This document shows, piece by piece, positions 27,280 through 38,220 of a stretch of 64,000 nucleotides of DNA. The stretch is taken from positions 62,001 to 126,000 of the forward strand of contig VZRS01001505.1 in NCBI GenBank assembly GCA_013398055.1, given 5' to 3'. A program made the position numbers and the translations under genes. Origin of the DNA: Ifrita kowaldi (taxonomy: Eukaryota > Chordata > Aves > Passeriformes > Cinclosomatidae). Every line of letters begins with the position of its first letter. Positions within the stretch are counted from its first letter, which is position 1. The notes below the pieces were generated by a model. That model made no database searches. It had not been told where the DNA came from and saw nothing but the letters and a program-made list of their open reading frames with translations.

Positions 27280-27880
27280 TACTGAAGGGGAAAGTAACGT
27301 ACTTTTAATAATAGAATTTCATTAAACGATAATGCAAACAGGTGACTGCAGGAGAAAATACTCATACAAATTCATTTTGACCGGGTCACTCCAACTTCAG
27401 GCTGTTTTGCACAGACAAGGAGAAGAGAGGTGGTAGGTCACATGTTGCAAAATGTTTCAGATGCTTCCAGTTGGAAAAATAAATATTCAAGCAATTACAA
27501 TGCCCCTTGTTAAGGGAGGAGATGGAAACATATTGTCATCCTCCTCACGATGTGCATTTCCTGCGCTGCAGGGTAATCAGCCACCCAGACATCCTTAATC
27601 CTGTTGGATTATTTGCGGCTGCACCTGCCTGAACTTTTTCTCTCCTGATTAACATTTGATTAAATCCACTTTTAAAATGCCAGCGTGCCTGCAGCACTGG
27701 GGGGGGTGCTTGCAGAGAGTGTTTTGCTCTCCAGTCTGATTACATCTGCATTAATTACGCTAAGTGCAGTGACAGGAACAATATTGATGTAACAGAAGTT
27801 TATTAGGTTGATGTGGTCATTCAGACAAGAGGGCTGGAAGCGGCTTCACGTGCGTAGTCTTGGCCTCCCACGAGGAGAAA
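27280..27880. promoter_or_regulatory. Candidate intronic regulatory block with clustered homeodomain-type sites
   Basis: Seen: TAATCC and its reverse complement GGATTA form an inverted pair at 27596-27601 and 27606-27611 with a 4-base spacer. The surrounding sequence holds TGATTAACATTTGATTAAA, CATTAATTACGC and an octamer-like AATGCAAAC near 27330, plus CACCTG/CAGGTG E-boxes. Known: TAATCC is the preferred core of OTX/PITX/GSC-type homeodomains. Inference: enhancer-like. Neither conservation nor activity can be judged from one sequence. Confidence 0.3.
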
Positions 27881-29150
27881 ATGTCATCTCATTATTATTC
27901 AGATTGACCTGATTTGGGTAATTTCTTTCTGGGAGTGAGGTCGTTTTGGAATCTCATTAGTTTACCGACATTTGCATGTGTTAATAGAGGTTCTTGCTTG
28001 TTTTTAATCCTCCCTTCCTTGCCGTTGCAAATGAGCATTTGGTGAAAATCAGGGATTTGGGCTGTGGGGCTGAAAACTTTGTAGGCTTCATTTTGGACTT
28101 GCTGTGCAATCTTCTGTTTGTGGACGCTGACCTCAGGTGTAGTAGTGCAGGAAGGCATTTCCTCTCCCCAGGGAGCAGGGCCCACTGTATGAGCCTTTGC
28201 CAGAGGGGAAGACATCCCCATGTCACTGTGAGGACGTGTGGAGTTCATCACACTGGGCTTTTTTACCTTCACTGTGTACATCACCAGCGCCTCGAGCCTC
28301 TCGAGTTGGTCTGTCCTGCTGTGTGAAAATCAAGGAGCAAATCCTGCCAGGAAGAGATGTCTTAACCACACTTGAACATGGATTATGTTCTTATCTCTGG
28401 CAGCAGTTGAGGGCTCCCTTTTCAGCAGGCTGTGGTGTGATGGGGGCAGTGACCACGGCTCTGCTGGGCACAGGCATCCCAGGGCCACAGGGGCTTCTTG
28501 GGGCGTGTCTGGAACCTCCTCCTAGAGGGAATGGGAAGCCCTGCAGTGGTCTGCAGCAGCACGCTCTGGGCTTGGCAGGGTTTCCCAAAGCCTCTGAGCT
28601 CCCATCACCGTGCTGACGGCTGGGTCAGGCGCAGGATCACATCCTGAACTGTGATTACATTTCACATTTTATGACTTAGCCACAAAATTCCAGCCCTGTG
28701 TTACTGCCCTTGCACTGACAGTCACTGGCCCAAACCAGTTAGTCTGCCTTGATAGCCTTAATGGAGTGTGCCGTGAGTGACTCCAGCCTCTCACAGTTTA
28801 ATATACAATAGACAAGTGCTTGGAAATCTTAGAAAATAAGAGCTTTAAAGCAGTTTTTTCAGGCCTCATGAACATCTTTTTGCTGTGGTTGCTTTTATTT
28901 TCTTGCTAACAGGTGTTTGTGCACGATTTGCTTAAAGAAGCCGCTTACCTGTCAGGCAGCCCGTCCTGGGAATGTGAGACACTGAGCAGATACCTTGTCT
29001 TGCTCTGGGATTCCTGTTTCTGCTCTTCCAGATCCTCTGGCCCCATTAGTATAAAACCAAAGCTTTCTCTGGAAATCATACAGCAGCTTTTCTCTCCTGT
29101 CAGTTGATGTTTTGAACCTGTAGTGTCAGGAAAGGAGAAGAGAAAGATAC

Positions 29151-29165
29151 TTTTTTTTTTTTTTT
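29151..29165. repeat. Poly-T tract (15)
   Basis: Uninterrupted T15. No retroelement body is recognised on either side. Confidence 0.85.
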
Positions 29166-29735
29166 GTAAACACAAAAATAATCTCTTCTAAATGAGTAAC
29201 AAAAACCTATTTTTACAAATAATTTCGATTTTTCCTCCACTCTCTTTTCTGAAAATGGAGAGTCCAATAACTCATTAAACAGAAATTTGGGAGGAGATTC
29301 TTGGGAAATCTTTCATGGGGGCATAGGGAATATCTTTAATATCTTTTCTTAAAAGATGGCCTACTCTGTAACACCTGTGCCTGGAACTAAAAACAAGTAT
29401 TTGTTTAAAGAACGCTTGGAAAAAGCATTTTCTGGCCAGCTACGGATTAAAGGTTGGGATTTGGGGTTTAGTTGTTTGTGGTTTTTTTCCTCATAGCCTT
29501 GTTGTTTCTTTGCTGTAGACTTGTTTTCCTTTCTGCAGCTTCTCCCTCACTGCTGCACCACACCAGTTGAGTTCCACCCAACATCTGCTCCACACTCGGA
29601 CAAAAGGGCCTGCAGTGGGAGCTGCCTGGATCTAATTTTGTAGGGTGATGGCCAGTTTACTCCTGCAGATCTCCACGGTGTCTCTACATGTGTTTCACCT
29701 TTTGCCCACGAACCCAGTGAACTCCCTGGACTTGG

Positions 29736-29858
29736 TTTTTTTTTTTTTTTACAATTTTAGATGGGTTTGTGACTAGGTTTTTTTAAAGTGTTTTCTTGCC
29801 TGATTGCTGGAGGCTGAGCGGGCGAACAAAAACACCTGGGGGAAAAAAAAAAAAAAAA
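29736..29858. repeat. Poly-T (15) and poly-A (16) tracts 92 bases apart
   Basis: T15 at 29736-29750 and A16 at 29843-29858 are complementary and could pair as a stem with a 92-base loop. The sequence between them is not recognised as a transposable element. Confidence 0.7.
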
Positions 29859-32800
29859 GGAAAATAAGTTAACAATAAATCAGATAGGGTTGTTTGTTGA
29901 GCTGTGAGTCTCTGGCAAATAGCTGACTGTAGCTGTATTAAATTACCCTCTGCAAGTATCTAGTCTGCATTTGTAACCCAGCCTCATGATTTGCTCAGTA
30001 CTGTTTCTGCACCGGTTCCCCTTCCACAGTTCCCATTTTGAAACATAGTCATTATACTGAGTTTTTTCCTGTGGTGCTATGGCTGATAATAAATTGTATC
30101 ACCCTTTTACCTCTCAGAGGGACCATTTGTAAATGGGTCCTTACTTTGCTGCATTCATCAGAGGTATTTTCCTCCTGCATACTCAAGCAGTGTGATTTTT
30201 GCAGGGGGTAGGTTGTTCAGGGGTATTTCTTTCCCACCAATGATACAAATTATTGAAAAGAGAAGCAAATAGGAAAAGAGAAGCGCTATAAAGAGAATAA
30301 AGCATGTGACATATCAAAGCATAATTACTGTGATGGATGCATTTGCAATATGAAGGTAGCATTACAGTGAGTTTTCTTGGAGCTGCTCTGGAGTTTACTC
30401 ATCTTCTGACACTCAGGGTAGCAGCTTTCAGATTCACTCACAGACCCTTTTTTTGCATTTATGAAACGGCTCTACCACATGAAATGGTAGACGAGAATGT
30501 CAGGGCGAATAAAGAAGTTTGTAAGCTCTCTCTTGGTTGGATAGTTGTGTAGTTTCCTCACGGTCTGAATTAAGAGTAAACGCCACCCATGTTCATTTAC
30601 TCTGTACCGTCCCCAGCTTTGAGATGGCCCCTGTGCTTTTCTCCTTCTTGAAGGTGAAGAGACTTCATGACGTGCTGGCGGTCAGTAGGACATGAAGGGA
30701 AACTGCTTCATCGAGAGGCAAAGCCTCATTTTTCTGTGTGTTTGTTCTTCACTGCCTGTAGCTGGTCTTGTCTGCCAAGGCTGCCCATGGTTGAACTCTC
30801 CTTCAGTGACTGCAAAGCCTGAGTAATCTCACTTTGAAACATCTAAGACATGATGCAAAAATTCAGTGTGAAGAAGCAGCCGTAATTCCCGTACGCCTGG
30901 TGCTGGGACCCCTGTGCCCAACGGCAGAAGCATGACCAGAAGAGGATGCTCCTCCATGGAGAGGTGGTTTAGTCAACAGGAGGTGTAGGAAGAGTTCCTG
31001 TGTTTTGGGCAAACCCCCAGGCTGTGCCTGTGCCTATTAAAGGAGGTAAAACTGCAGGTGTCCATTACTGTGCTGTGTATTCTGAAGGAATCTTGATGGC
31101 TGTGGCACCAGAGGAGAGCTCTCCTTGTGGTTTTTTTTCAACTCCTTCCAAAACAGTGGTTGAAAATCAGTGGAAATGAATGCTGTTATCATCACCACAC
31201 ACACAGGATGTTGAAAAGCAGGATTTCTCTTCCAGGGAAACAAATGTGTTTGTACTCTTAAGATTAATCAAAAAAGTAATGCTTAATAGGTTTTGGAACA
31301 GAAATTCCAGCCTGCTCCAAAATGAACCTCAGTGGAAACCTGACTTTATTTCCCTCTTGAGGATGACCAAACACTGCCGAGCACTGAAGATAGCGGATTG
31401 GCCATCATGCAACAGTATGATCTGTGGAATCATTTTAACATTGATATTAATATTTTAAAATAACATGTCAGTCAAAAGTGAGTGCTATTCAAAAAGTAAA
31501 TGAATGCTATTAGAAATTAGAAAATTCTAACAGTGACATTACAGTGTCCAACTGATTGAAATTGAATTTTCCCTTTCAAAAATTTTGTCAAAACCAACAT
31601 AATCTGCAAAATGTTTTGGAGCTGTGACAGCATTTCTCAGAAGAAAAATATCACTTTAAAAATTATTTAATTAGGCAGATTCAATGTGCATTATGAAAAT
31701 TAATAGCTGTTTAGGTTTGGAAGAGAAGAGCGATGTGGAATGTAATAGCAAAATGTTCTAATGAAGTGCAACTTCTAATCAATAAATTACTGTTATTCTG
31801 GTTCACCATCTTTCTCCACGTCCTTCAGCAGCTGAGTACCAGCTGGGCTGGAAGTGCTCTCATTGATGTAACTGGATGCAGACAGCTAATTTGGGAGTGT
31901 TTTAACATACTTTGTACTTGTCTTTACTCTCATTTTCATGTGGCCTCCTGCTACAAACCATCCCCTGGATGGTAGGACAGAGGGATCTGACAAACACACT
32001 TTCTTTTGTGGGTTTACGAGGCTGAGCAGTGAAAGGATTGTTTTGATTATTAACATCCTGGTGTAGTAAAATACCAAATTTAATACATATGACTATCAAT
32101 ATATTACTTAATCCACCGTTTGCCTTCTAATTTAGTTTGAGTTTGCCTTGTTATTTGGTATGTTAGAGGAAGGCTACAGTTCAGCTGTTTGGCACACCCC
32201 TCTGTACCATCGGGTGTGCTTTACCATCCCATGCCGATGGAGCCTCCAGTGTAAGACCTCGTGGGATGGCGATCCCATCAGCCTGTCCTGGCCGACCTGG
32301 GCAGAGGAGGCATCTGGTGTCAATTTTGTCAGACCTCTCTATCAGTTTGGCAGCTTTTTGTTTCAGGGAAGGCAGGTTCACAAGATGACACCAGGGAGGC
32401 ACAGAGCTGGAACTTTTCTGTGGCTTTTGTGCAGTTGATGTGGCTCAAAGCTCAGGGAAAGCCACCAGACTGTGTGGTAAAGACCAGAAGTGCGAGCAGC
32501 GTGTGTGGGGAAGTCAGTTCATGGATCTTCTGTGATTCTTGGGAGGCTGCTTTCCATTAAAATGGTTTTTATTATGCTACATTGCCAAACCTGAGAGCAA
32601 TAGAGATACTTTTTTCTTTCACGCTTCAGAGGGTGTGAGAAAGCAGAGCCAGGCATTGCACTGCTCGTCCCAGAAGGGCAAGTCACTCTCCAGCTGCAGG
32701 ATATCTGAGTGAGCTTTGCTCTGCATCATCAACAGCAAAAGGTGCGGAAGCCTTCCCATCCAAACCAGCTCCATAGAAAGTTAATTTATCTGTAAGGTCC

Positions 32801-33664
32801 CTCTCAGGGCACTGAGCATCCTCCAGCCTATGCTGAGACAAACCTGGATACTCCTGGTAGGAGAAATGGCCATGGAATAATCTGCGGTGTTGTACACCAC
32901 AGGACTTGGTGAGGTTGATGGGGCTTGTAGCTTGGTATCATGACTTGCTAGAATGATTTTGAATGGTGCTGATCCTCTGGTTCTCATCCTTTTGGAATCG
33001 AATAAGCCAGTTGTCTAATTGTAGACAGGCCAATTCTGGATTCATTGAGGGATTGAGCACCAGGGTGCTGTCCTGGCTACAAACCAATGGGCAGTAGAAC
33101 ACCACTCCAACTCAAATCACATGCAAATCTCTTACATGTGTGTGTTCAGGGAGGGAGTGGTTTTGGGGTTTTTTTGTTTGGTTAGATAAAGGAATGTTTA
33201 GTAAATAGCTGCTGGGATCCAGGATAATGTTTATGGTGTTTTCTTTGGGTTTTTTCTGTGGGATTTTTTTGTGGTGGACAAAATTATTCCAGTGGCATTT
33301 TAGGAAGAAATTCACATTGCAGAAGTGAGGATAGGATGATTAGGCTCTCTTTTATTTTAAGGATAAGCAGGATTCAGCCCATCAGAGATGAGATGTTTGC
33401 ATGTGGCCATTCAGTTTGTGTGCCACACATGTGATCAATTTAACCAGGGGAGGATTTAGGCAGGATGGGGAGGCCGATGTTTCTTGTGACATGTGGAATG
33501 TTAAGCCACAAAAATGCAACCACAAAATCAGCAGATTAGAATTCCCATTTGTAAGGAATAAATAATCATTATGGTGAGATAGTCCATGAGGGATTAACAC
33601 GGCTGCTTCCAATTCTGTTGTTCTGTTGTTCGATCTGCTATGACATTTTTTCCATGCATGTATC

Positions 33665-33759
33665 TCCCTCTTTCTTCTTTTTTTTTTTTTTTCTTTTCTT
33701 TTTTTTTTTTTTTTTTTGTTTGGTTTTTTTTTTTTCCTTTCCTTTTTTTTTTTTTTTCC
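33665..33759. repeat. Long T-rich (T/C) low-complexity tract
   Basis: About 95 bases that are almost only pyrimidine, with T runs up to about 19 interrupted by C, CC and one GTTTGG. It yields meaningless Phe-rich or Lys-rich reading frames on the two strands. No retrocopy body is recognised to its right, where a minus-strand poly-A tail would predict one. Confidence 0.9.
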
Positions 33760-36700
33760 TGGTTGGTATTGTAGTTGTCACAGTGATTTATGGGAATGAA
33801 TGCAACTTTGGGAGGTTTGTCTGTGTACATAGCTCTTGTTTTTCTCCTTGCTTGTAATTATGTTATGCACCTGTTGTTCCCCATCAGGGCCCACGTGCTT
33901 GGGGAGCCGATGCTCACGTTGCAGTTGGTTTGCTCAGTTTTACAACATTTGTTAGTCACATCTGATAGATCTGTTCTGGCTTTGTGCCAAGGAGCTGCCT
34001 GGCAGCATAAATCATCCTTGCACTGAAGAGAAGAGCACGGTATCTATTTCAGGTTCCCACCCACCAGAGCCTCATAAATCTACACAAATGTTTCAAGAAA
34101 CAGGTTTGATTGTTTAGAATGAGCTAATGCTGCAAAGATCATCTTAGTCCTGAGCCGAGTCTGGGACTCTGGCTCCCCAGGCTTATAGGGTTAACTCAGA
34201 TTTATAGGAAATGTCTACATCACTCTCAAAAAGCAAGCTGAGAGCAGTGGAGAGCATGTTGGCTTCTCAGTCTCCCTGAGGTCTGTTGTGGTGCTGAGTA
34301 CCTGATGTCCTGTTAACTGCCCTGTTAACCTGCCTGGCATGTGCAGGCGTGTCTGCAGCCTGCGAGAGGAAGCCTCTAAACAGGGGTGTTGAAAGCATTC
34401 CCTGCCTTTTCTCAAATTCAGTGTGTGTATATCCTTCGTTTTCCTTTTAGTCCAAAAGCTTTCAGAAATCTTCCAATCATCCCTCAGTCAAACATTTGCT
34501 TGATGGCAGTGTGTCTCTACTCTCAGCATTTAACAAATTGGGCATTTTTTTCTCTTCTGATATGGTCGATGCAACTGAGGGTGATGATGCCAAACCAAGG
34601 AGGCTTGGTTGGATCTATGGCATCTTAAAGGAAATTATTTTCATGGAATTATGAACCTTTAAGTAGGTCCAGCACCAGAAATTATACGATTAAGGTATGT
34701 ATATTTGATAAACTGTGTCTATAGTATATTCATTAGGGTTGGGCAATGGGTCATAGGTGGTGAAGCATCCTTGGACTTTGTTATGGGACTGTGTTGCGAG
34801 TAACCAGGTGACCACCGTCCCCCTAAATGTAGATGACAGAGGGAGCTATTGCTAGATCTGATGTCATGAAACACCTTGAGTCTTAAACAGAAGAGAATAA
34901 TCTTTTAAAGGAACTTGAAGAAGTTTCACCTCTTACACTGTTTATGCAAACCTCAGCAAAAGAGGAGAATGTGCAGTCACAGATCATTGCTGCTTTGGGA
35001 CAGTTGTGTCAAGAAAAGAGGGAGCTGGTGAAGCCTCTTCTGTTAATTGCTCTTTCTAGTGGTTGCACAGAAAGTTCTGGCACGTGCATAGAAGATAAGT
35101 TCACCAGTGGCTCATTAAAGTTATGATTGAGGTGTAACCCCTGGGTCAGCAATTCCCTAAAGCAGGGAGAGTGGAAGGATATGCTGAGAAATGCTCCTCT
35201 GGGATATATGTCTTTTTTCTATTATTTCTCTAAGTGCAGAGATACTGAGTCAATCCTGAGCCAGAGTTACTACTGGGGAAAATGGCTTGCTTGTTGAATT
35301 TGAAATATAAAATCCTTTGGGTGTCATTTATATCCCTAAATGTAGTAAAAGAAATGCTGGCTATCTCTGTATACAGCCTCTCCTGTTTACAAACAGATGT
35401 GGTACTGCCTGAAGTCAGAATTTGATGTAAAATGATCAAAAAAGGTCAAAATTAGCCTTGTAAAATTCTCATAACAATTGCATGACAGAAAACTGGCCAA
35501 GTACCTCAGCAATGCTCCCCAGCCTGTGATTTCAGAGGTGATTAAATGAAAATGCAGCCTGGCTTGTTTAAGTGCAGAGGGCTCTTTCCTCTGCTTACAG
35601 TTGTTGCTATGTGAGAGACGCTGCGGCTCTGCCTCTGAGGCCATGAGGCCAATTTTTAGGCTCTCTAGTAAAATACTTCATTACTTAAATATGTATTGTC
35701 TTTGGGGAGCATGTCTCTCCTCTCCCCTCCCTAATATACTTCATCATAAACCTCTGCAAAAATGTATAAATAAATAAAATAATCCAGGTTCCTTTTTCTT
35801 AAACAAGAATTTAATTAAATGGAAGTTAGATCCCTTTGGAATACAGAAAAGCAACTTTAAAGACACTCTAGACATGGGCTTTAAGGATTTCCTTTCCTCT
35901 TTTTGCTTAATAGACTCCAATCCTAGGATTGAATTTCTCTGCTTCAATGCTAAAAGACTCCTTAAAAGAAGCAATATTCAAAGGCCTAACCCAGACATTT
36001 TATGGGATGTCATACATTTTCAGCTGTTCATAACATAAAAAATAAAATAAAATACTGCAGGTTACTTTATCAAAGAGAAAGTTGATTTGCAATTCCCAGG
36101 GTAGAATTATGAAAATACCTTGAGAGCATTACAGGAACAGACATTTATGAGAAGTAATAAAATTAGCTGACCGCAGTACAAATTTGCTGAATGCTTTTGG
36201 AGGAGAAAATATGTTCCTTCCCCCAATGCCCAGAGAAAATCAGACAAAAACTGTCAGTTCGTGAGGCCTTTTCTGCGACAAATCAAAGCCATTCTTTAGC
36301 AGAGTGGTGTTTCTGCAGTGTTACTCTGGAAAAATGATGTAGATTCGATCTTCCTCCCACTGAAACATCAGAAAAAGAGGTAAAGGTATCGACAGGAGCA
36401 GTGATGAGTATTAGCAGGGCTGTATGTATGGGAGTGGGGATGTTTCCCAGCTGCCTTCCATCCCCAAGCTGATGCTTCACTGGTCAGGTTGTCTTGAGGA
36501 TGAAGGGGGAAGGATAGAAAGACTTGGGAAGGGGTCAGCAACCAAATCTTGCAGGGTGCTGAGTGCCTTCAGGTCCACGGAAGATCCAGCTCACCTGTTG
36601 AACTGCCTTGAACTGCTGTGTTCAGAGAGGCACTGTAGTGGTTGTCCCACTTTCTTCACCCTCCTGTCCCAGTCCACAACAAGGAGACCTGTAAGTGTTG

Positions 36701-37819
36701 ATGGGAGTGCCCTGTGGAGTTGCATCCTGTAGGAGTCAGTGTGGCCCTGAGGCGAACAGATGTCACAAAAAATAGAGGAACCAGGTGGGGCAGTGTCACC
36801 TGCTCCCACCCTGCAGATAACCAGTAATGTGGAGTCCATTAAAATCTATCTCCGTGGCATCTGGAGTCATCTTAAGGACGTGGAGGGATCTCTCTCCACT
36901 TTCCCTTTGATTAGTTCTTCCAGTAGCTCTTACTTGCAACTGTCTAAATAAATAAAGTACCTTCTTTCCATTTGGCATGTGTCTCATGTCACTTTTGACC
37001 GAGTTGTGCCTTTCTCTGCTGAACTTAGGAATCTGTCCATTTCCACAAGTTTTCCTAGCAAAGATGTGTGTAACTGCAGTCTGTCCATCTCCATCTCACA
37101 CTACATTGACCAAGCCACTTAAATCTCCTACTGCAAGGCTTGTTTCCTGGTCCTTGAATTATCCTGTTGATCTTCTTTCTGTTTGTGGTTTCTTGAGAAA
37201 ACAAGGCTTATGCAGGTCTACTGAAAGTGGATTTGTGTGTCTGCCCGGTCCCCCTCCTCTCCCTCCCCATTAATGCTTGACTAATTTCATAAAGGCAGGA
37301 AGAGTCTTAAAGGTCTTTAAGCTGCACTTTACTTGATGATATGCAGCCAGGAAGAGGAGGGAAATCCTGGTCGTGCCCTAATGAAGGAAAAGCGGGAGCG
37401 TGTGTGCTCAGTTGCTGTTAGACATCAAAAAATCCACACTGGAGCGACCTGCCACGAGAAGTTTTCTTGAGTCAGCTGCTCCTGAAGATGCTTCTTTTGG
37501 AGGCACATCCCTGGAGCTGTGCATGATGGCCACAGTTCAGTCTCACCACGCTCAGACACTGAGCCAGGTATCTTGTTCATCCAGCCCAGGAGAGCAGCGC
37601 GACAAGAACGGGGTCAGTGGTCAGCAATGAGCATCCAGGTTCATCTTCTGAGAGCTCCACCCGGTATCCCCCATCTGCAGAAGTCTCTCTGGGTGTTGGT
37701 GTGTTCCTGCCTTCTTCGTTTCAAGAGGCAAATCTGCTCAGATGGCTCCATGTCTTCAGAATTTGTCATGCTGACAGTCTGTCTCATGCATGTGGATTTT
37801 ATTGGCAACGTTTCAAGAA
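33760..37819. other. Intronic sequence without recognised genes
   Basis: AT-rich unique-looking sequence. I see no exon, RNA gene or confidently assigned repeat. The part from about 36400 rightward is pyrimidine-rich on the + strand and may include further old repeat remnants I cannot delimit. Confidence 0.5.
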
Positions 37820-38220
37820 TTTCCAAATCATGGATGAAAATTTTGACTAGTGTTGGGCTCGTTACCAATCCTTATAATTTTTTTTTGCTAGAGAAAGCTC
37901 CCATCACAGATGGTTCTCCATTTTTATGGCTACTTTTTGACATCTTTCAGTATAGTCAATTTTCAAGCTGTTCGAGGTGTTTTCTATTAATATTATATAT
38001 TTCTAGTTAATAAGCAGAAACTGAATCTCCCTTGGCTTACTACTGTAAATGGCCATTTTACCAACTAATGCTGAATAATGTCAAAAAGGAAGAACTATTT
38101 TTTTTTACATGATTAATTTCTCTAATGTCATATTGACCACCACAGATGATCTTACACCTTTCCTAAGGATCTCCTCTACTAGGTGAGTATTCTATAGCAT
38201 ATCCTGTTCTTCTTCGAGGA
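37820..38220 (-). mobile_element. Probable ancient LINE (CR1/L3-like) reverse-transcriptase remnant
   Basis: Seen on the minus strand near 37865-37820: a frame reading VTSPTLVKIFIHDLE, which resembles the CR1-clade RT block VLGPVLFNIFINDLD (8 of 15 identical by eye). To the right on the + strand, GACATCTTTCAGTATAGTCA, then ATTTTCAA and an AT-rich stretch ending ATATATTTCTAGTTAATAAG, resembles text familiar from old amniote CR1/L3 copies. Many stops and shifts indicate a very old copy. Borders are vague; chance similarity is possible. Confidence 0.45.

Larger units (their letters stand above)
27881..33664. other. Intronic sequence without recognised genes
   Basis: Contains three homopolymer tracts (T15 at 29151-29165, T15 at 29736-29750, A16 at 29843-29858) and a very AT-rich stretch at about 31430-31720. 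Opposite-strand open frames at about 27895-28616 overlap each other and show no known domain. No RNA gene was recognised. Confidence 0.55.

Noticed and set aside
28880..29107. Possible exon after TTGCTAACAG at about 28911 (frame VFVHDLLKEAAYLSG...)
   Set aside because: An acceptor-like AG is present, but the peptide resembles no TRABD2 region and there is no matching donor in phase, so it is not supported.
33594..33857. Phe-rich and Lys-rich open frames
   Set aside because: Pure translation of the T-rich low-complexity tract.
33760..34200. Processed retrocopy to the right of the T tract
   Set aside because: A minus-strand retrogene would place a poly-T at its left end as here, but the following sequence encodes no recognisable protein and no target-site duplication was seen.
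37519..38010. 163-codon open frame on the plus strand
   Set aside because: Overlaps the antisense side of the probable old LINE remnant and has no family resemblance.
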